A stretch of 64,000 nucleotides of DNA from Mycobacterium sp. 852002-51961_SCH5331710 (GCF_001665535.1 NZ_LZSQ01000001.1:1-64000), one strand, 5' to 3'. Positions 45,680-56,631 are shown, counted from the first letter of the stretch. Notes: generated by a model not told the origin, from the sequence alone. Translations and numbers: made by a program.

Positions 45680-47073
45680 ACAGAATTGTCGGCATGTTCG
45701 GCCTGCGCTTCACGACGGGCCACGCGATCTGGGCGGCGGCGCTGATCCCCGCGACGGTCCTGGTGTTCGCCGAGCTGAACCTGTTGTGGCTCGGGATCAC
45801 GCTCGCCGTGCTGATCGGGCTGGGCTCGGTGGTGACGATTCGTGGGCTGCGGATCACCGGTTGGGTGGCGGCTGTGTTCGCGTGGCGGCGCAGGCACCGC
45901 GACGTTCCGCAGCGTCCGTCCGAACCCGGGGTGGGCGCGACCGTGATGCCGGGCGATCACGTCGCCGTGCGATGGCAGGACGAGCACCTGACGGCGGCCA
46001 TCGAACTGGTGCCGCGTCCGTTCACCCCGACGGTGATCGTCAACGGCGCGGCGTTCACCGACGACGTCGTCGACACCCGGCTCGTCGAACACCTCGTGGC
46101 CGCGCACTGCCCTGACCTCGAGGCCGACGTGGTGTCGTCGGGGTATCGCGTGGGCAAAACCGCTCCAGCCACGCTGATTTCGCTGTACGAACAGGTTGTC
46201 GGCCCGTATCCGGCTCCGGCAAGCCGGCGCACCTGGATCGTGCTGCGCGCCGATCCCGAGTCCACGCGCAAGTCGTCGCAGCGCCGCGAGTCCGGGGTCG
46301 CCGGGCTGGCGCGGTACCTGGTGGCCTCGGCCACCCGAATCGCGGATCAGTTGGCCGGCAACGGAATCGATGCCCGCCCCGCGCGCAGTTTCGACGATCT
46401 CGATCGGGCCACCGAGATCAGTTTCGAGCGTGAGACGTGGTCGGCGATCAAGGGCCGCAGCACGTTCACCGCGGCCTACACCGCGCCGGGTGGACCGGAC
46501 GTGTGGTGGTCGGCACGCGCCGACCATACGATCACCCGGGTCCGCATCCGGCCCGGTGAGGCACCACGCTCGACGGTGCTGCTGACCACTTTGGCCAATC
46601 CCGCTACACCGCGCGGCTTTTCGTGCCTGTTCGGCGGGCAGCGGGCGGCTCTGCACGGCATCAGCCCGGTCGGCGACCGCCACTACGAGCTGCCGATCGG
46701 GTCGGCGGGGGTGCTGGTCGGCGAGACCGCCGACCGCTACCCCGTCTACATACCGTTCGACGACGTCGACGTGAGCATCAACCTCGGCGACTCCCGACTG
46801 TTCACCCAGTTCATCGTGCGGTCGGCGGCGGCAGGCGCCGTGGTCACTCTGACGCCGCAGTTCAACGAGTTCGCCGGATACGTCAACGCCAGGATCGGAG
46901 ACGAGGCCAAGGTGGCGTGGCCGCATGCGACGACGTACCTGGGCCCGCACCCGGGCCTCGGCCGGGTGACGTTGCGCAACAACCACATCGAGACGCCCCG
47001 TCATCGCCAACTGCCGATAAGGCTGATCAATCCGCGCGAGGAAAGCCGCTACCAGATGGTCCTCGAGGGCTGA
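45676..47073 (+). CDS. eccE1: ESX-1 secretion machinery protein EccE1
   Basis: The 465-residue protein has two N-terminal transmembrane helices (about 18-56) and a long cytosolic/periplasmic domain containing SRRTWIVLRADPES and a conserved REEESRYQ-like end (REESRYQMVLEG). EccE is a peripheral part of the type VII core complex with EccB, EccC and EccD. ATG 45676 overlaps the mycP1 stop. The other core components (eccA-D) are not in this window. Confidence 0.9.
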   Translation: MNRIVGMFGLRFTTGHAIWAAALIPATVLVFAELNLLWLGITLAVLIGLGSVVTIRGLRITGWVAAVFAWRRRHRDVPQRPSEPGVGATVMPGDHVAVRWQDEHLTAAIELVPRPFTPTVIVNGAAFTDDVVDTRLVEHLVAAHCPDLEADVVSSGYRVGKTAPATLISLYEQVVGPYPAPASRRTWIVLRADPESTRKSSQRRESGVAGLARYLVASATRIADQLAGNGIDARPARSFDDLDRATEISFERETWSAIKGRSTFTAAYTAPGGPDVWWSARADHTITRVRIRPGEAPRSTVLLTTLANPATPRGFSCLFGGQRAALHGISPVGDRHYELPIGSAGVLVGETADRYPVYIPFDDVDVSINLGDSRLFTQFIVRSAAAGAVVTLTPQFNEFAGYVNARIGDEAKVAWPHATTYLGPHPGLGRVTLRNNHIETPRHRQLPIRLINPREESRYQMVLEG

Positions 47074-47099
47074 GCCGACATGCGGGCGCAGGGGTAACG

Positions 47100-48635
47100 A
47101 TGGGCGAGATCCAGCGGGTCGAACCGGCGGAGCTCACCAAGCAGTCCGCAGAGATGCACGGGACGCAGTGGCACAGCCCCGTCGCCGAAGCGGTGGTGCC
47201 GCCGGATGCGTTGCCGTCCTCGGCGGCCGCGGTCGCCAACCTGAACGCGAACGCGCAGTCGCTGCTGGAGTTTCAGCGGTGGGCCGAGACGGAGAACCAA
47301 CGCGTCGCCGAAATGCTGCAGATCGCCGCCGACGCCTACACCGAGGTCGACGAAACCTGCGGGCGAGCCATCGAGAACCCCAACCGACGGGCAGCGGTCG
47401 ATGCGATCGCGGTGCCCGCCCCGGCGACGCCACCGCCCGCGCTTCCCCATCCGGTCGGCACTCCGCAGCCACTCGATGCGGCCGGCTACAGCGACGTGCA
47501 CGAGACGCAGGCCGACCTGGTCGCCGGGGACAACGGCGCATCGCTGAAAATGGCCATGCTGCAATGGGGTTTGGCCAGTAACCGGGCCAGGGACGCCGCG
47601 CCGCGCCCGCCCACCGGCGATTGGGAGGGACGGGCCGCCGACGCCGCGTACGCCAGGATGGCCGAGTTCAGCGGCTGGCTGGAACAACTCGCCGAGGGGT
47701 GGCACGACCTCGCGGAGGCGGCGGCGAAAATCATTGCGGCACATGACGCCGCAAAGGCCGAGCATGCGGGCATCCACACTGAGTACGCGGCATTGGAGAC
47801 GCAGTTGCGTGAGCTCGCGGCCCGGGCGACCGTGGGTAACTCGGTCGCGACTTCCAACGATATGGCGAAGATCCAGAGGCGGATGCAGGAGCTGCAGCAG
47901 CAGTCCGACGACGTGCGCCAGGACTATGCGAGCGGGGCGACCTTCTCACCCGTGCGGCCCGCGATGCCGTCCGGCCCGGACGCCGACAGCGCTGCCGTCG
48001 TCGGTGGCCCCGGCGGCACCGAGTCGCAACCCGGCGGCGGTCGCGCGGGTGTGCCGTTGTACGGCCCGCAGCCGTCCGGGATAGCGGACAGGACCGTTGG
48101 TGCGGGGCGTTCGGGTGGTGCTCGGGCCGGAGGTCGCGCTCCGGCCGGCGGTGGTGCGCCCACGGGCGGTGGCGCGCCCTCGGGCGGTGCTGCGCCGGCT
48201 GGCGGTAGTGCGCCGGCTGGGGCTTCGACGTCAGGCCCGAAGTCGACCGAACCGCACGTGCGCCCCGCCGCTGTCGGCGGTGCCGCGGCAGGCGGTGGCA
48301 GGGGCGGTGGTGCCGCAGGCGGCGGTGGCATGCCTGCGACGCCGATGTCGGCGCCGGTCACCGCGGAGACGGTCGCTCCCGCGCCGACCGTGCCTGCCGC
48401 GGCGGGTGCCGCACCGGGATCCTCGACGGAGGGGCGCGCGGGTACGACCATGGCCGGGGGTATGGCCCCGATGGCGCACGGTGCGGGCGCCCAGCATGGC
48501 AAGGAGAAGCGGCGCGATCCCCGAGTCGCGCCCGACGAGGACCTCTACACCGAGGACCGGCCGTGGACCGAGGCGGTCGTCGGCATTCGCAGGCGCAGGG
48601 CGGTCGCCGACGGCGAGAGCCGAGACGACACGTGA
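47100..48635 (+). CDS. espB: ESX-1 secreted substrate EspB
   Basis: The 511-residue protein has an N-terminal helical PE-PPE-like part with the secretion motif YTEVD (Tyr80-Asp84) and a WEG turn (Trp175-Gly177). A Pro/Gly/Ala-rich disordered tail and the diagnostic C-terminal DLYTEDRPWTEAVVG follow, near-identical to M. tuberculosis EspB. EspB is exported by ESX-1, cut by MycP1, and forms ring oligomers. Start ATG 47100. It lies 26 bp after eccE1 and overlaps espL (GTGA). The disordered tail (about 300-470) has GGGAP repeats. Confidence 0.9.
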   Translation: MGEIQRVEPAELTKQSAEMHGTQWHSPVAEAVVPPDALPSSAAAVANLNANAQSLLEFQRWAETENQRVAEMLQIAADAYTEVDETCGRAIENPNRRAAVDAIAVPAPATPPPALPHPVGTPQPLDAAGYSDVHETQADLVAGDNGASLKMAMLQWGLASNRARDAAPRPPTGDWEGRAADAAYARMAEFSGWLEQLAEGWHDLAEAAAKIIAAHDAAKAEHAGIHTEYAALETQLRELAARATVGNSVATSNDMAKIQRRMQELQQQSDDVRQDYASGATFSPVRPAMPSGPDADSAAVVGGPGGTESQPGGGRAGVPLYGPQPSGIADRTVGAGRSGGARAGGRAPAGGGAPTGGGAPSGGAAPAGGSAPAGASTSGPKSTEPHVRPAAVGGAAAGGGRGGGAAGGGGMPATPMSAPVTAETVAPAPTVPAAAGAAPGSSTEGRAGTTMAGGMAPMAHGAGAQHGKEKRRDPRVAPDEDLYTEDRPWTEAVVGIRRRRAVADGESRDDT

Positions 48636-48961
48636 GCGACGAGATGCACCCCGACGTCGCCGCCGTGTTGCGGCAGGCGCAGCAGTTGCAGTCCCTGATG
48701 GACGACCAGCTGGACCGGATGAATTCTCAAACCTTCACCGGCACCGACGAATCCGAGACTGTACAGGTGACGTTGGACGGTCACCACCAGCTGACGGGCG
48801 TGGCCATCGAGGACGGCCTGCTGAGTCTGGGCGTCGAGGAGGTCCAGAAGCGGCTCAACGAGGCGCTGGACTCCGCGACGGCCGCGGCCACCGCGTCGCT
48901 GGAGGCCGACCGGGACCGGATCGACGCCGCCGTCGCCGACATCACCGACGGGAACCACTAG
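48632..48961 (+). CDS. espL: EspL, YbaB/EbfC-like ESX-1 associated protein
   Basis: The 109-residue protein has the YbaB fold pattern: HPDVAAVLRQAQQLQSLMD, SETVQVTLDGHHQLTGVAIEDGLL and a helical end. It is clearly like Rv3880c EspL, needed for ESX-1 substrate stability. GTG 48632 overlaps the espB stop. Its own stop shares CTAG with the opposite gene. Confidence 0.88.
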   Translation: MSDEMHPDVAAVLRQAQQLQSLMDDQLDRMNSQTFTGTDESETVQVTLDGHHQLTGVAIEDGLLSLGVEEVQKRLNEALDSATAAATASLEADRDRIDAAVADITDGNH

Positions 48962-49452
48962 CGCACACCCTCTTTCGCGTACACCACGCGTAACACATGG
49001 GCCACCTCTGGCCCCATCACCGTGTCGGCGAGTTCACAGAAGGTGCCCACGAACTCCGGCCCGTGCGGCGGCGCCGCCTCACACAGGTGGTGTGCGATCT
49101 CGTGCAGCACCACCAATTCGCGCAATGCCCAACGGGTCCGGACTTCCGGCACCGCGATGACGGCGCCGTCGTCGTCGAGTTCGTAGTGAGCGGCGCTGGC
49201 TCCCCGCCTGGGCCGCACGCCGAGCGGAGCCCCCCGTGGCCACCGTCGCCGCACGGCGGGCAGCGCCAGCACCTCGTCGACATACCGCTGCACCGACTCC
49301 ACCGATGCGAACCGCGCCTCGGTCGGCAGCGTCAACGTCGTCCCGAAGAAGTCGATGACGCGGTTGCCGTGCTCGGCTGCCCGGTCGAACAACGTCCGGA
49401 CGAACTCCTCGGCGGCGTACACCTTCGCCCGCTGGCTGTCGCGCGGCGTCAC
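48958..49452 (-). CDS. TIGR04338-type metallohydrolase (Rv0185-like)
   Basis: The 164-residue protein has a zinc motif VVLHEIAHHLCE (HExxH, about 115-126) and PPHGPEFVGTF, where a third His may complete the site, as in the SprT-like/minigluzincin folds. Family label TIGR04338 is from memory. The substrate is unknown. GTG 49452 overlaps the DUF2786 stop (GTGA), so the pair is co-translated, matching Rv0184-Rv0185. Confidence 0.8.
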   Translation of the reverse strand: MTPRDSQRAKVYAAEEFVRTLFDRAAEHGNRVIDFFGTTLTLPTEARFASVESVQRYVDEVLALPAVRRRWPRGAPLGVRPRRGASAAHYELDDDGAVIAVPEVRTRWALRELVVLHEIAHHLCEAAPPHGPEFVGTFCELADTVMGPEVAHVLRVVYAKEGVR

Positions 49453-50225
49453 GTCTCCCCGGAGGCGCGGCGCCCGTTCCCCGGCAGCGCCGAACGCGCA
49501 TTCGCCAGTTCCGGGCTGGGCCCGAGCCTGGCCTTGCGGCCCGCGCGGTCACCCGCACGGCGGGCGGCCGAGGAGTAGCCGGCCGTCGCGCTGGTCGCCC
49601 GCCACGTCCCACGCGCCTCCGAGGTCTCGCGGTAGAAGTCGCGCAGTTCGAGATCCTTGTCCCGCAACGCAATCGCGGTGCCCGGCTGGCTGTTGCGGCT
49701 GTTCGTGGCCTCCCGGCGTGCCTCCTCCCGCGCCTCGACCAGTCGTTGACCGATGCGGGCGCCGAACGCCAACTGGAAGTTGATCCGCGCGGTGATGGTG
49801 GGCGTGGGGCGGTGAGCACCCGACTCGATATAGGCCTGCGACGCCCTGACCATCTGCATGACCAAACTCGCGTACAGCGCATGGCTGGCGTCGATGTCCT
49901 CGGGAAACCCGTAGGCGTAGACGAATGTCGAATTCGACGCGATATCGCATTTCACGTCGTTGGCGTGTGCGATCACCGTGAACAACTGCACATACGTCCG
50001 CAGCCCTCGAGTGCCGGCGTTGCCGATCGTGATCGTGCGCTGCACCGGCATCTGCGCCTTCGTGCGCTGATCGGAGTGCGACCGCGCCACGGCCAGGTCG
50101 ATGGAGGTGGCCGTCGCCAAGCGCTGCGCAGCGGCCATGAACGCGTCCGCCTCGTGCGGATTGTCGGTGCCCTCGGCCTGCCGCAGCAGGGCGGCGATAC
50201 GGGCCAGCATCTTGTCGTCACTCAT
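49449..50225 (-). CDS. DUF2786 protein (Rv0184-like)
   Basis: The 258-residue protein starts with the DUF2786 segment MLARIAALLRQAEGTDNPHEADAFMAAAQRLA. A central alpha/beta domain (QLFTVIAHANDVKCDIASN, VYAYGFPEDIDASHALYASL) and a basic C-terminal tail follow. Proteins of this group are often annotated as hypothetical with a possible nucleic-acid role. ATG 50225. Coupled to the metallohydrolase, which suggests a shared process. Confidence 0.78.
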   Translation of the reverse strand: MSDDKMLARIAALLRQAEGTDNPHEADAFMAAAQRLATATSIDLAVARSHSDQRTKAQMPVQRTITIGNAGTRGLRTYVQLFTVIAHANDVKCDIASNSTFVYAYGFPEDIDASHALYASLVMQMVRASQAYIESGAHRPTPTITARINFQLAFGARIGQRLVEAREEARREATNSRNSQPGTAIALRDKDLELRDFYRETSEARGTWRATSATAGYSSAARRAGDRAGRKARLGPSPELANARSALPGNGRRASGET

Positions 50226-50265
50226 GCGCGATCCACTTCGTCCTCTCCCACCTCATGGCGCCAGA

Positions 50266-52103
<1,838 letters not shown>

Positions 52104-52140
52104 CTATCCGTTGTCGGACCCACTGATTAAGCTCGGCGGA

Positions 52141-53133
52141 GTGACGGTCCTGGCCCACGATCTCGACGACAGCAGCGCTGAGGATGCCTTCCTGGCCGAT
52201 GCCCAGCGGTATCGCCGTGAACTGCTCGCGCACTGCTACCGGATGACCGGTTCCCTGCACGACGCCGAGGATCTGGTGCAGGAAACCTATCTGCGGGCGT
52301 GGAAGTCGTACAAAGGCTTCGAGGGCAAATCGTCGGTGCGCACGTGGCTGTACCGGATCGCCACCAACACCTGCCTGACGGCGCTGGAGAGCAGGCAGCG
52401 CAGGCCGCTGCCGACGGGCCTCGGGGCCCCGAGTTCCGATCCGCTCGACGACATCGTCGCCCGCGAGGAAGTGCCGTGGCTCGAGCCGCTGCCCGATCAG
52501 GCGGATGACCCGGCCGACCCGTCAGTCATCGTGGGCTCACGCGAATCGGTGCGGCTGGCGTTCGTCGCGGCACTTCAGCACCTCTCACCGCGGCAACGCG
52601 CCGTACTGGTGATGCGCGACGTGCTGCAGTGGAAGGCGTCCGAGGTCGCCGACGCGGTCGGCGCGTCGACGGCAGCGGTGAACAGCCTGCTGCAGCGTGC
52701 GCGTGCGCAGCTGGATGCCGTCGGCCCGAGCGAGGACGACGAGCTGCGCCCGCCGGAGTCCCCGGAGGCCCAGGACCTGCTGACGCGCTATATCGCCGCG
52801 TTCGAGAGCTACGACATCGACAAGCTCGTCGAGTTGTTCACCGCGGATGCCGTGTGGGAAATGCCGCCGTTCGACGGCTGGTACCAGGGCCCGGAGAACA
52901 TCGTGCAATTGTCGAAGACCCACTGCCCCGCCGAGGGGCCCGGGGATATGCGGTTCATCCGGACCACGGCCAACGGTCAGCCGGCCGCGGCGTTGTACAT
53001 GCTCAACCGGGAGACCGGCGTTCACGAGGCCTTTCAACTCCATGTGCTCGACGTGACGGCCGGCGGCATCGCGCATGTCGTGGCGTTCCACGCCTCGACC
53101 TTTGCCCCGTTCGGGCTCGCCGATACCGCCTGA
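52141..53133 (+). CDS. sigG: ECF sigma factor SigG with SnoaL-like C-terminal domain
   Basis: The 330-residue protein has a sigma-70 region 2 (YRRELLAHCYRMTGSLHDAEDLVQETYLRAW, about 20-50) and region 4 (LSPRQRAVLVMRDVLQWKASEVADAVGAS, about 149-177). A C-terminal SnoaL-like domain (about 205-330) follows. That fused domain is typical of SigG/ECF41-type factors and controls their activity instead of a separate anti-sigma factor. GTG 52141 with GGCGGA upstream. M. tuberculosis SigG (Rv0182c) has been linked to DNA-damage responses. Confidence 0.9.
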   Translation: MTVLAHDLDDSSAEDAFLADAQRYRRELLAHCYRMTGSLHDAEDLVQETYLRAWKSYKGFEGKSSVRTWLYRIATNTCLTALESRQRRPLPTGLGAPSSDPLDDIVAREEVPWLEPLPDQADDPADPSVIVGSRESVRLAFVAALQHLSPRQRAVLVMRDVLQWKASEVADAVGASTAAVNSLLQRARAQLDAVGPSEDDELRPPESPEAQDLLTRYIAAFESYDIDKLVELFTADAVWEMPPFDGWYQGPENIVQLSKTHCPAEGPGDMRFIRTTANGQPAAALYMLNRETGVHEAFQLHVLDVTAGGIAHVVAFHASTFAPFGLADTA

Positions 53134-53134
53134 C

Positions 53135-54055
53135 CTACGGCTTGCGGCCCAGCGCGTACTCGTCGATGCTCAGGCCCGCCCTTTCCGCTTCGGCGCGCTC
53201 ATAGGCGATGTCGTGCCGGTAGCCGAGCACGACGCTGGTGATCAACGCGATCGAGATGACGCCCTCAGCGATGAAGAACGCCGCAAAGTCGATGAGCGAG
53301 CCGATCGGCGGGCCGCCGGGCACGGCGTTGCGAAGAGGAATCAGTGCGAACAGGATCGCAGCCATCATCGAGCAGGCCGGCAGGACAAGACCTCTGCGCC
53401 ACCGCAGCGCGTAGTAGGACGCCGTGACGGCCGCCGCGGCCAACCCGAGCATGAGCAGCATCACGAACACGGCGAACACCAGCGTCGGGGCGCTGCGGTG
53501 CAGGTAGAGATCCGCGTCGACGCTGTCGCCTTCGACATCCGGGTCGGGCCCCAGCGCGACCCGGAAGAACGAGTCGTTGTTGAACACGGTGAGCGTGGTG
53601 GGCAGCGCGGTGCCGTCGTCGGCCGCGATGTTGAGCCCGAGGAAGGCGGTGTAGCGATCGAAGGGGTAGTCGGTCGGGATCCCGACCATCCCGAATTTCT
53701 GCTCGATGACGGGCACCGTCTCTCCGCTCGGCAGGTTCACCGAGGGATTTGTGAAGGAATTGCTCAGCAGCTTGGTGTCCAGGTTGAGATGGCCGCTTTC
53801 ATCGGCGTACTTCCCGTTGGCCTCGATGTCGGTGATCGTCGCCGCCACCGTCGTCGTCTCGGTGTCGACCCGGTTCACCCACACGGTGAGGTCGATCCGG
53901 TCGGGCTTGTCGAAGTCGCCGAGTTGCAGACCGTCCTCAGCCCAGTGCCTGCTGGATGCATACAGCGCGAGGTTGCCCGCCATCAGCAGCACAAGTGCCA
54001 CAGCGAAGACGGCAAGCGCCCGCACAGCGCGCCATCGCGGCGAAGGTGTGCTCAT
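53135..54055 (-). CDS. DUF4436 membrane protein
   Basis: The 306-residue protein has an N-terminal helix (about 11-33), an extracytoplasmic beta-rich domain with DYPFDRYTAFLGLNI and DADLYLHRSAPTLVF, then three C-terminal transmembrane helices (about 182-210, 219-240, 253-283). This is the DUF4436 arrangement. Unknown function. ATG 54055. It ends 1 bp from the convergent sigG stop. Confidence 0.78.
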   Translation of the reverse strand: MSTPSPRWRAVRALAVFAVALVLLMAGNLALYASSRHWAEDGLQLGDFDKPDRIDLTVWVNRVDTETTTVAATITDIEANGKYADESGHLNLDTKLLSNSFTNPSVNLPSGETVPVIEQKFGMVGIPTDYPFDRYTAFLGLNIAADDGTALPTTLTVFNNDSFFRVALGPDPDVEGDSVDADLYLHRSAPTLVFAVFVMLLMLGLAAAAVTASYYALRWRRGLVLPACSMMAAILFALIPLRNAVPGGPPIGSLIDFAAFFIAEGVISIALITSVVLGYRHDIAYERAEAERAGLSIDEYALGRKP

Positions 54056-54169
54056 CGCGGGCAGCGTATTACGAGGGGGGCGCGCAAAAGCGGCTCGACG
54101 CGCAGGTGGCTGGCCGACAGCGGTGCCTGCGACGGCCCGAAGCCCCTATCTACGCAGTTCAAGGCGGAC

Positions 54170-54200
54170 TTGACACCTGTTCTGCAACGTGTTCTATAGT
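54170..54200 (+). promoter_or_regulatory. Promoter with KstR-like box upstream of alcohol dehydrogenase
   Basis: TTGACA (54170-54175) and TATAGT (54195-54200) are separated by 19 bp. Across the -10 lies TGCAACGTGTTCTA (54183-54196), which fits TNNAACNNGTTNNA; only its right half resembles the stronger site at 34270. TGTTCT also appears twice as a direct repeat. The ATG is 9 bp after TATAGT, so the mRNA may be leaderless. Confidence 0.5.
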
Positions 54201-54208
54201 CAGCGGCC

Positions 54209-55333
54209 ATGAAGACCAAGGGCGCGCTGCTGTGGGAGCTCAACTCACCGTTCCGCATCGACGAGATAGAGATCGGTGACCCCGTCGCCGACGAGGTACA
54301 GATCCGAATGCACGCCGCGGGCATGTGCCATTCGGACTACCACCTGACCACCGGCGCCACCCCGATCGGGCTGCCTGCGCTCGGCGGACACGAGGGCGCC
54401 GGCGTGATCACGAAGGTCGGCAGGAACGTCACCGGCCTCGAGGAGGGCGACCACGTCATCCTCGCGTTCATCCCGGCGTGCGGGCAATGCGCACCATGCC
54501 TCAAGGGTTATCGCTCGCTGTGCGACCGCGGCGCGGTACTGCTCGGCGGCAAGGCGATCGCCGACGGCACCTCCCGCGTGCATGCCGGTAGCACCGAGGT
54601 CTCGCCGATGAACCTGCTCGGCACGTTCGCGCCGCACATGACGGTGCACAAGGACTCCGTCGTCAAGATCGACAAAGACATTCCGTTCGAGTCGGCGGCC
54701 CTGCTGGGCTGCGCGGTCCCGACGGGCTTCGGGTCGGCCACCAACGTGGCCGAGGTGAACCCGGGCGAGACCGTCGTGATCGTCGGCGTCGGCGGTATCG
54801 GCATGAGCGCACTGCAGGGAGCGGTCATCGCCGGGGCCCGCCACGTCGTCGCGATCGACCCGAACGAGTGGAAGCGCGAACAGGCGATCAAGTTCGGCGC
54901 CACCCACGTCTACCCGTCGATGGCCGAGGCGATCGCACCCGTCATCGACCTCACCCACGGCGTGATGGCCGACAAGACGATCATCGCCGTCGGCGATATG
55001 AAGGGCGAGTACATCGAAGAGGCGCTGACGCTGACCACCAAGACCGGCACCTGCGTCGTGACGGGCATGGGCTCGATGATGGACGTCGACGTCAAGCTCA
55101 ACCTGTTCTTGTTCACGATGTTGCAGAAGACGTTGAAGGGCAACATTTTCGGCGGCGGCAGTTCGCACATCGAGACCCCGAAACTGGTCGGCCTGTACAA
55201 GGCGGGCTTGCTGAACATCGACGACATGGTCACCAGGACCTACCGCCTCGAGGACATCAATTCCGGCTATGCGGACATGCTCGACGGCAAGAACATCCGC
55301 GGCGTCGTCACCTACGACGAGGCGGACTGGTAG
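54209..55333 (+). CDS. Zinc-dependent NDMA-type alcohol dehydrogenase
   Basis: The 374-residue protein has MCHSDYH (catalytic Zn Cys/His), GGHEGAGVI, the structural zinc Cys run CGQCAPCLKGYRSLC and the NAD fold VIVGVGGIGMSALQGA. It belongs to the mycothiol/NDMA-dependent alcohol or formaldehyde dehydrogenase group common in actinobacteria. ATG 54209. Its end overlaps the MarR gene by 26 bp. It splits the otherwise Rv0181c-Rv0185-like block. Confidence 0.88.
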   Translation: MKTKGALLWELNSPFRIDEIEIGDPVADEVQIRMHAAGMCHSDYHLTTGATPIGLPALGGHEGAGVITKVGRNVTGLEEGDHVILAFIPACGQCAPCLKGYRSLCDRGAVLLGGKAIADGTSRVHAGSTEVSPMNLLGTFAPHMTVHKDSVVKIDKDIPFESAALLGCAVPTGFGSATNVAEVNPGETVVIVGVGGIGMSALQGAVIAGARHVVAIDPNEWKREQAIKFGATHVYPSMAEAIAPVIDLTHGVMADKTIIAVGDMKGEYIEEALTLTTKTGTCVVTGMGSMMDVDVKLNLFLFTMLQKTLKGNIFGGGSSHIETPKLVGLYKAGLLNIDDMVTRTYRLEDINSGYADMLDGKNIRGVVTYDEADW

Positions 55334-55772
55334 CCAGCCGGTCCAGCACCGCGTCCAAAACCTCGTCGAACGCCTGAAGCTGTTGTGGTGTCAACCCCTC
55401 GAACACCGTGCTGCGCACGAGTTCTGCGTGCCCGGGAGCAGCCCTCTGCAGCGCTTCGAGCCCACCGTCGGTGATCGAGACGCTGGCGCCCCGCCGGTCG
55501 TCGTCGCTGCCGTGCCGCTCGAGCAGTGCGCGCCCGCGCATCCGCCGCAGCTGGTGTGACAACCTGCTCTGCTCCCACCCGAGCGTCTCGGCCAGGTCGT
55601 TGATGCGCTGCGGACCGCGCTCGTTCAGCGCCACGAGGACCTCGTAGTCCGCCAGCGACAACTCGCAGTCACGTTGTAGTTGCCGGTGCATGGCCGTCTG
55701 CAGACGGCTCGTGACCGTCAGGAACTTCCGCCAGACCTCTTGTTCGTGCCTCGTCAGCCACACGGAATACAT
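55308..55772 (-). CDS. MarR-family regulator
   Basis: The 154-residue protein has a winged helix: LSLADYEVLVALNERGPQRINDLAETLGWEQSRLSHQLRRM (about 37-77), then the wing DDDRRGASVSITDGG. It is divergent from the pirin gene (67 bp) and probably controls it or itself. It overlaps the dehydrogenase 3' end on the opposite strand. ATG 55772. Confidence 0.86.
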   Translation of the reverse strand: MYSVWLTRHEQEVWRKFLTVTSRLQTAMHRQLQRDCELSLADYEVLVALNERGPQRINDLAETLGWEQSRLSHQLRRMRGRALLERHGSDDDRRGASVSITDGGLEALQRAAPGHAELVRSTVFEGLTPQQLQAFDEVLDAVLDRLATSPPRRR

Positions 55773-55839
55773 GACACATCATCTATGTTGTCGCGTCCAG
55801 TAGCCCCATTTAGGCTGGGCGCCGAGCGAGAGGTAAGCC

Positions 55840-56631
55840 ATGACCGCCCCCACCGTCGACATCCGCCGGGCAGACGATCGCGCGAAGACCGCGATCTCCT
55901 GGCTGGACTCCAAGCACTCGTTCTCCTTCGGCAGCCACTACGAGCCGGACAACACCCATCACGGCCTGCTGCTCGTCAACAACGACGACATCGTCAAACC
56001 GGGTACGGGGTTCGACACCCATCCGCACCGGGACATGGAGATCGTCACCTGGGTGCTGCGCGGATCGCTGGTGCACCAGGACTCCACCGGCCACTCCGGC
56101 GTGATCTATCCCGGCCTGGCGCAACGGATGTCGGCCGGCCGCGGCATCTTGCACTCGGAAAAGAACGACTCGTGGACGCTGACGGGCGCCGAATCCCGCT
56201 GGGGGCACCTCCCGCCCGAAGGGCAGGGGGACGAGCCGGTGCATTTCGTCCAGATGTGGGTGGTCCCCGACGAGTCCGGAATCGACCCCGGCTACCAGCA
56301 GCTCGAAATCGATGACGAACTGCTGCGCGGCGGTCTGATCACGATCGCCAGCGGTATGCCCGCACACCGGGACCAGACCGCGATCTTCATCCGCAACAAG
56401 TACGCCGCCCTACACGGAGCGCGCATGCAGCCCGGTGACAGCGTCGAGTTGCCGCACGCCCCGTATCTCCACCTGTTCGTGCCCCGCGGCGAGGTCACGC
56501 TCGAGGGCGCGGGCCCCTTGGGTGAGGGCGACGCCGTTCGTTTCACGGGTGCGGGTGGCCAGCGCGTCACCGCCACGACGTCGGCCGAAATTCTGGTCTG
56601 GGAGATGCATGCGAGTTTGGCTGCGGCATAA
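55840..56631 (+). CDS. Pirin-family bicupin (Rv0181c-like)
   Basis: The 263-residue protein has the pirin motif FDTHPHRDMEIVTWVLRGSL (metal-ligand His pair in the N-terminal cupin) and RMSAGRGILHSE (third His). EPVHFVQMWV and a C-terminal cupin follow. Pirins can act as quercetin dioxygenases or redox sensors. Compared with my memory of Rv0181c (about 244 residues), there is an extra stretch around residues 118-131 coded by a GC-rich palindrome. Its 3' end overlaps the next gene by 23 bp. Confidence 0.88.
   Translation: MTAPTVDIRRADDRAKTAISWLDSKHSFSFGSHYEPDNTHHGLLLVNNDDIVKPGTGFDTHPHRDMEIVTWVLRGSLVHQDSTGHSGVIYPGLAQRMSAGRGILHSEKNDSWTLTGAESRWGHLPPEGQGDEPVHFVQMWVVPDESGIDPGYQQLEIDDELLRGGLITIASGMPAHRDQTAIFIRNKYAALHGARMQPGDSVELPHAPYLHLFVPRGEVTLEGAGPLGEGDAVRFTGAGGQRVTATTSAEILVWEMHASLAAA
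56200..56234. repeat. GC-rich palindrome embedded in the pirin coding sequence
   Basis: The arms 56208-56217 and 56221-56230 pair at 9 of 10 positions (one G-T wobble) around the loop GAA. It lies in frame and encodes a segment WGHLPPEGQG absent from usual pirins. It resembles short palindromes scattered in mycobacterial genomes (from memory). Confidence 0.6.
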
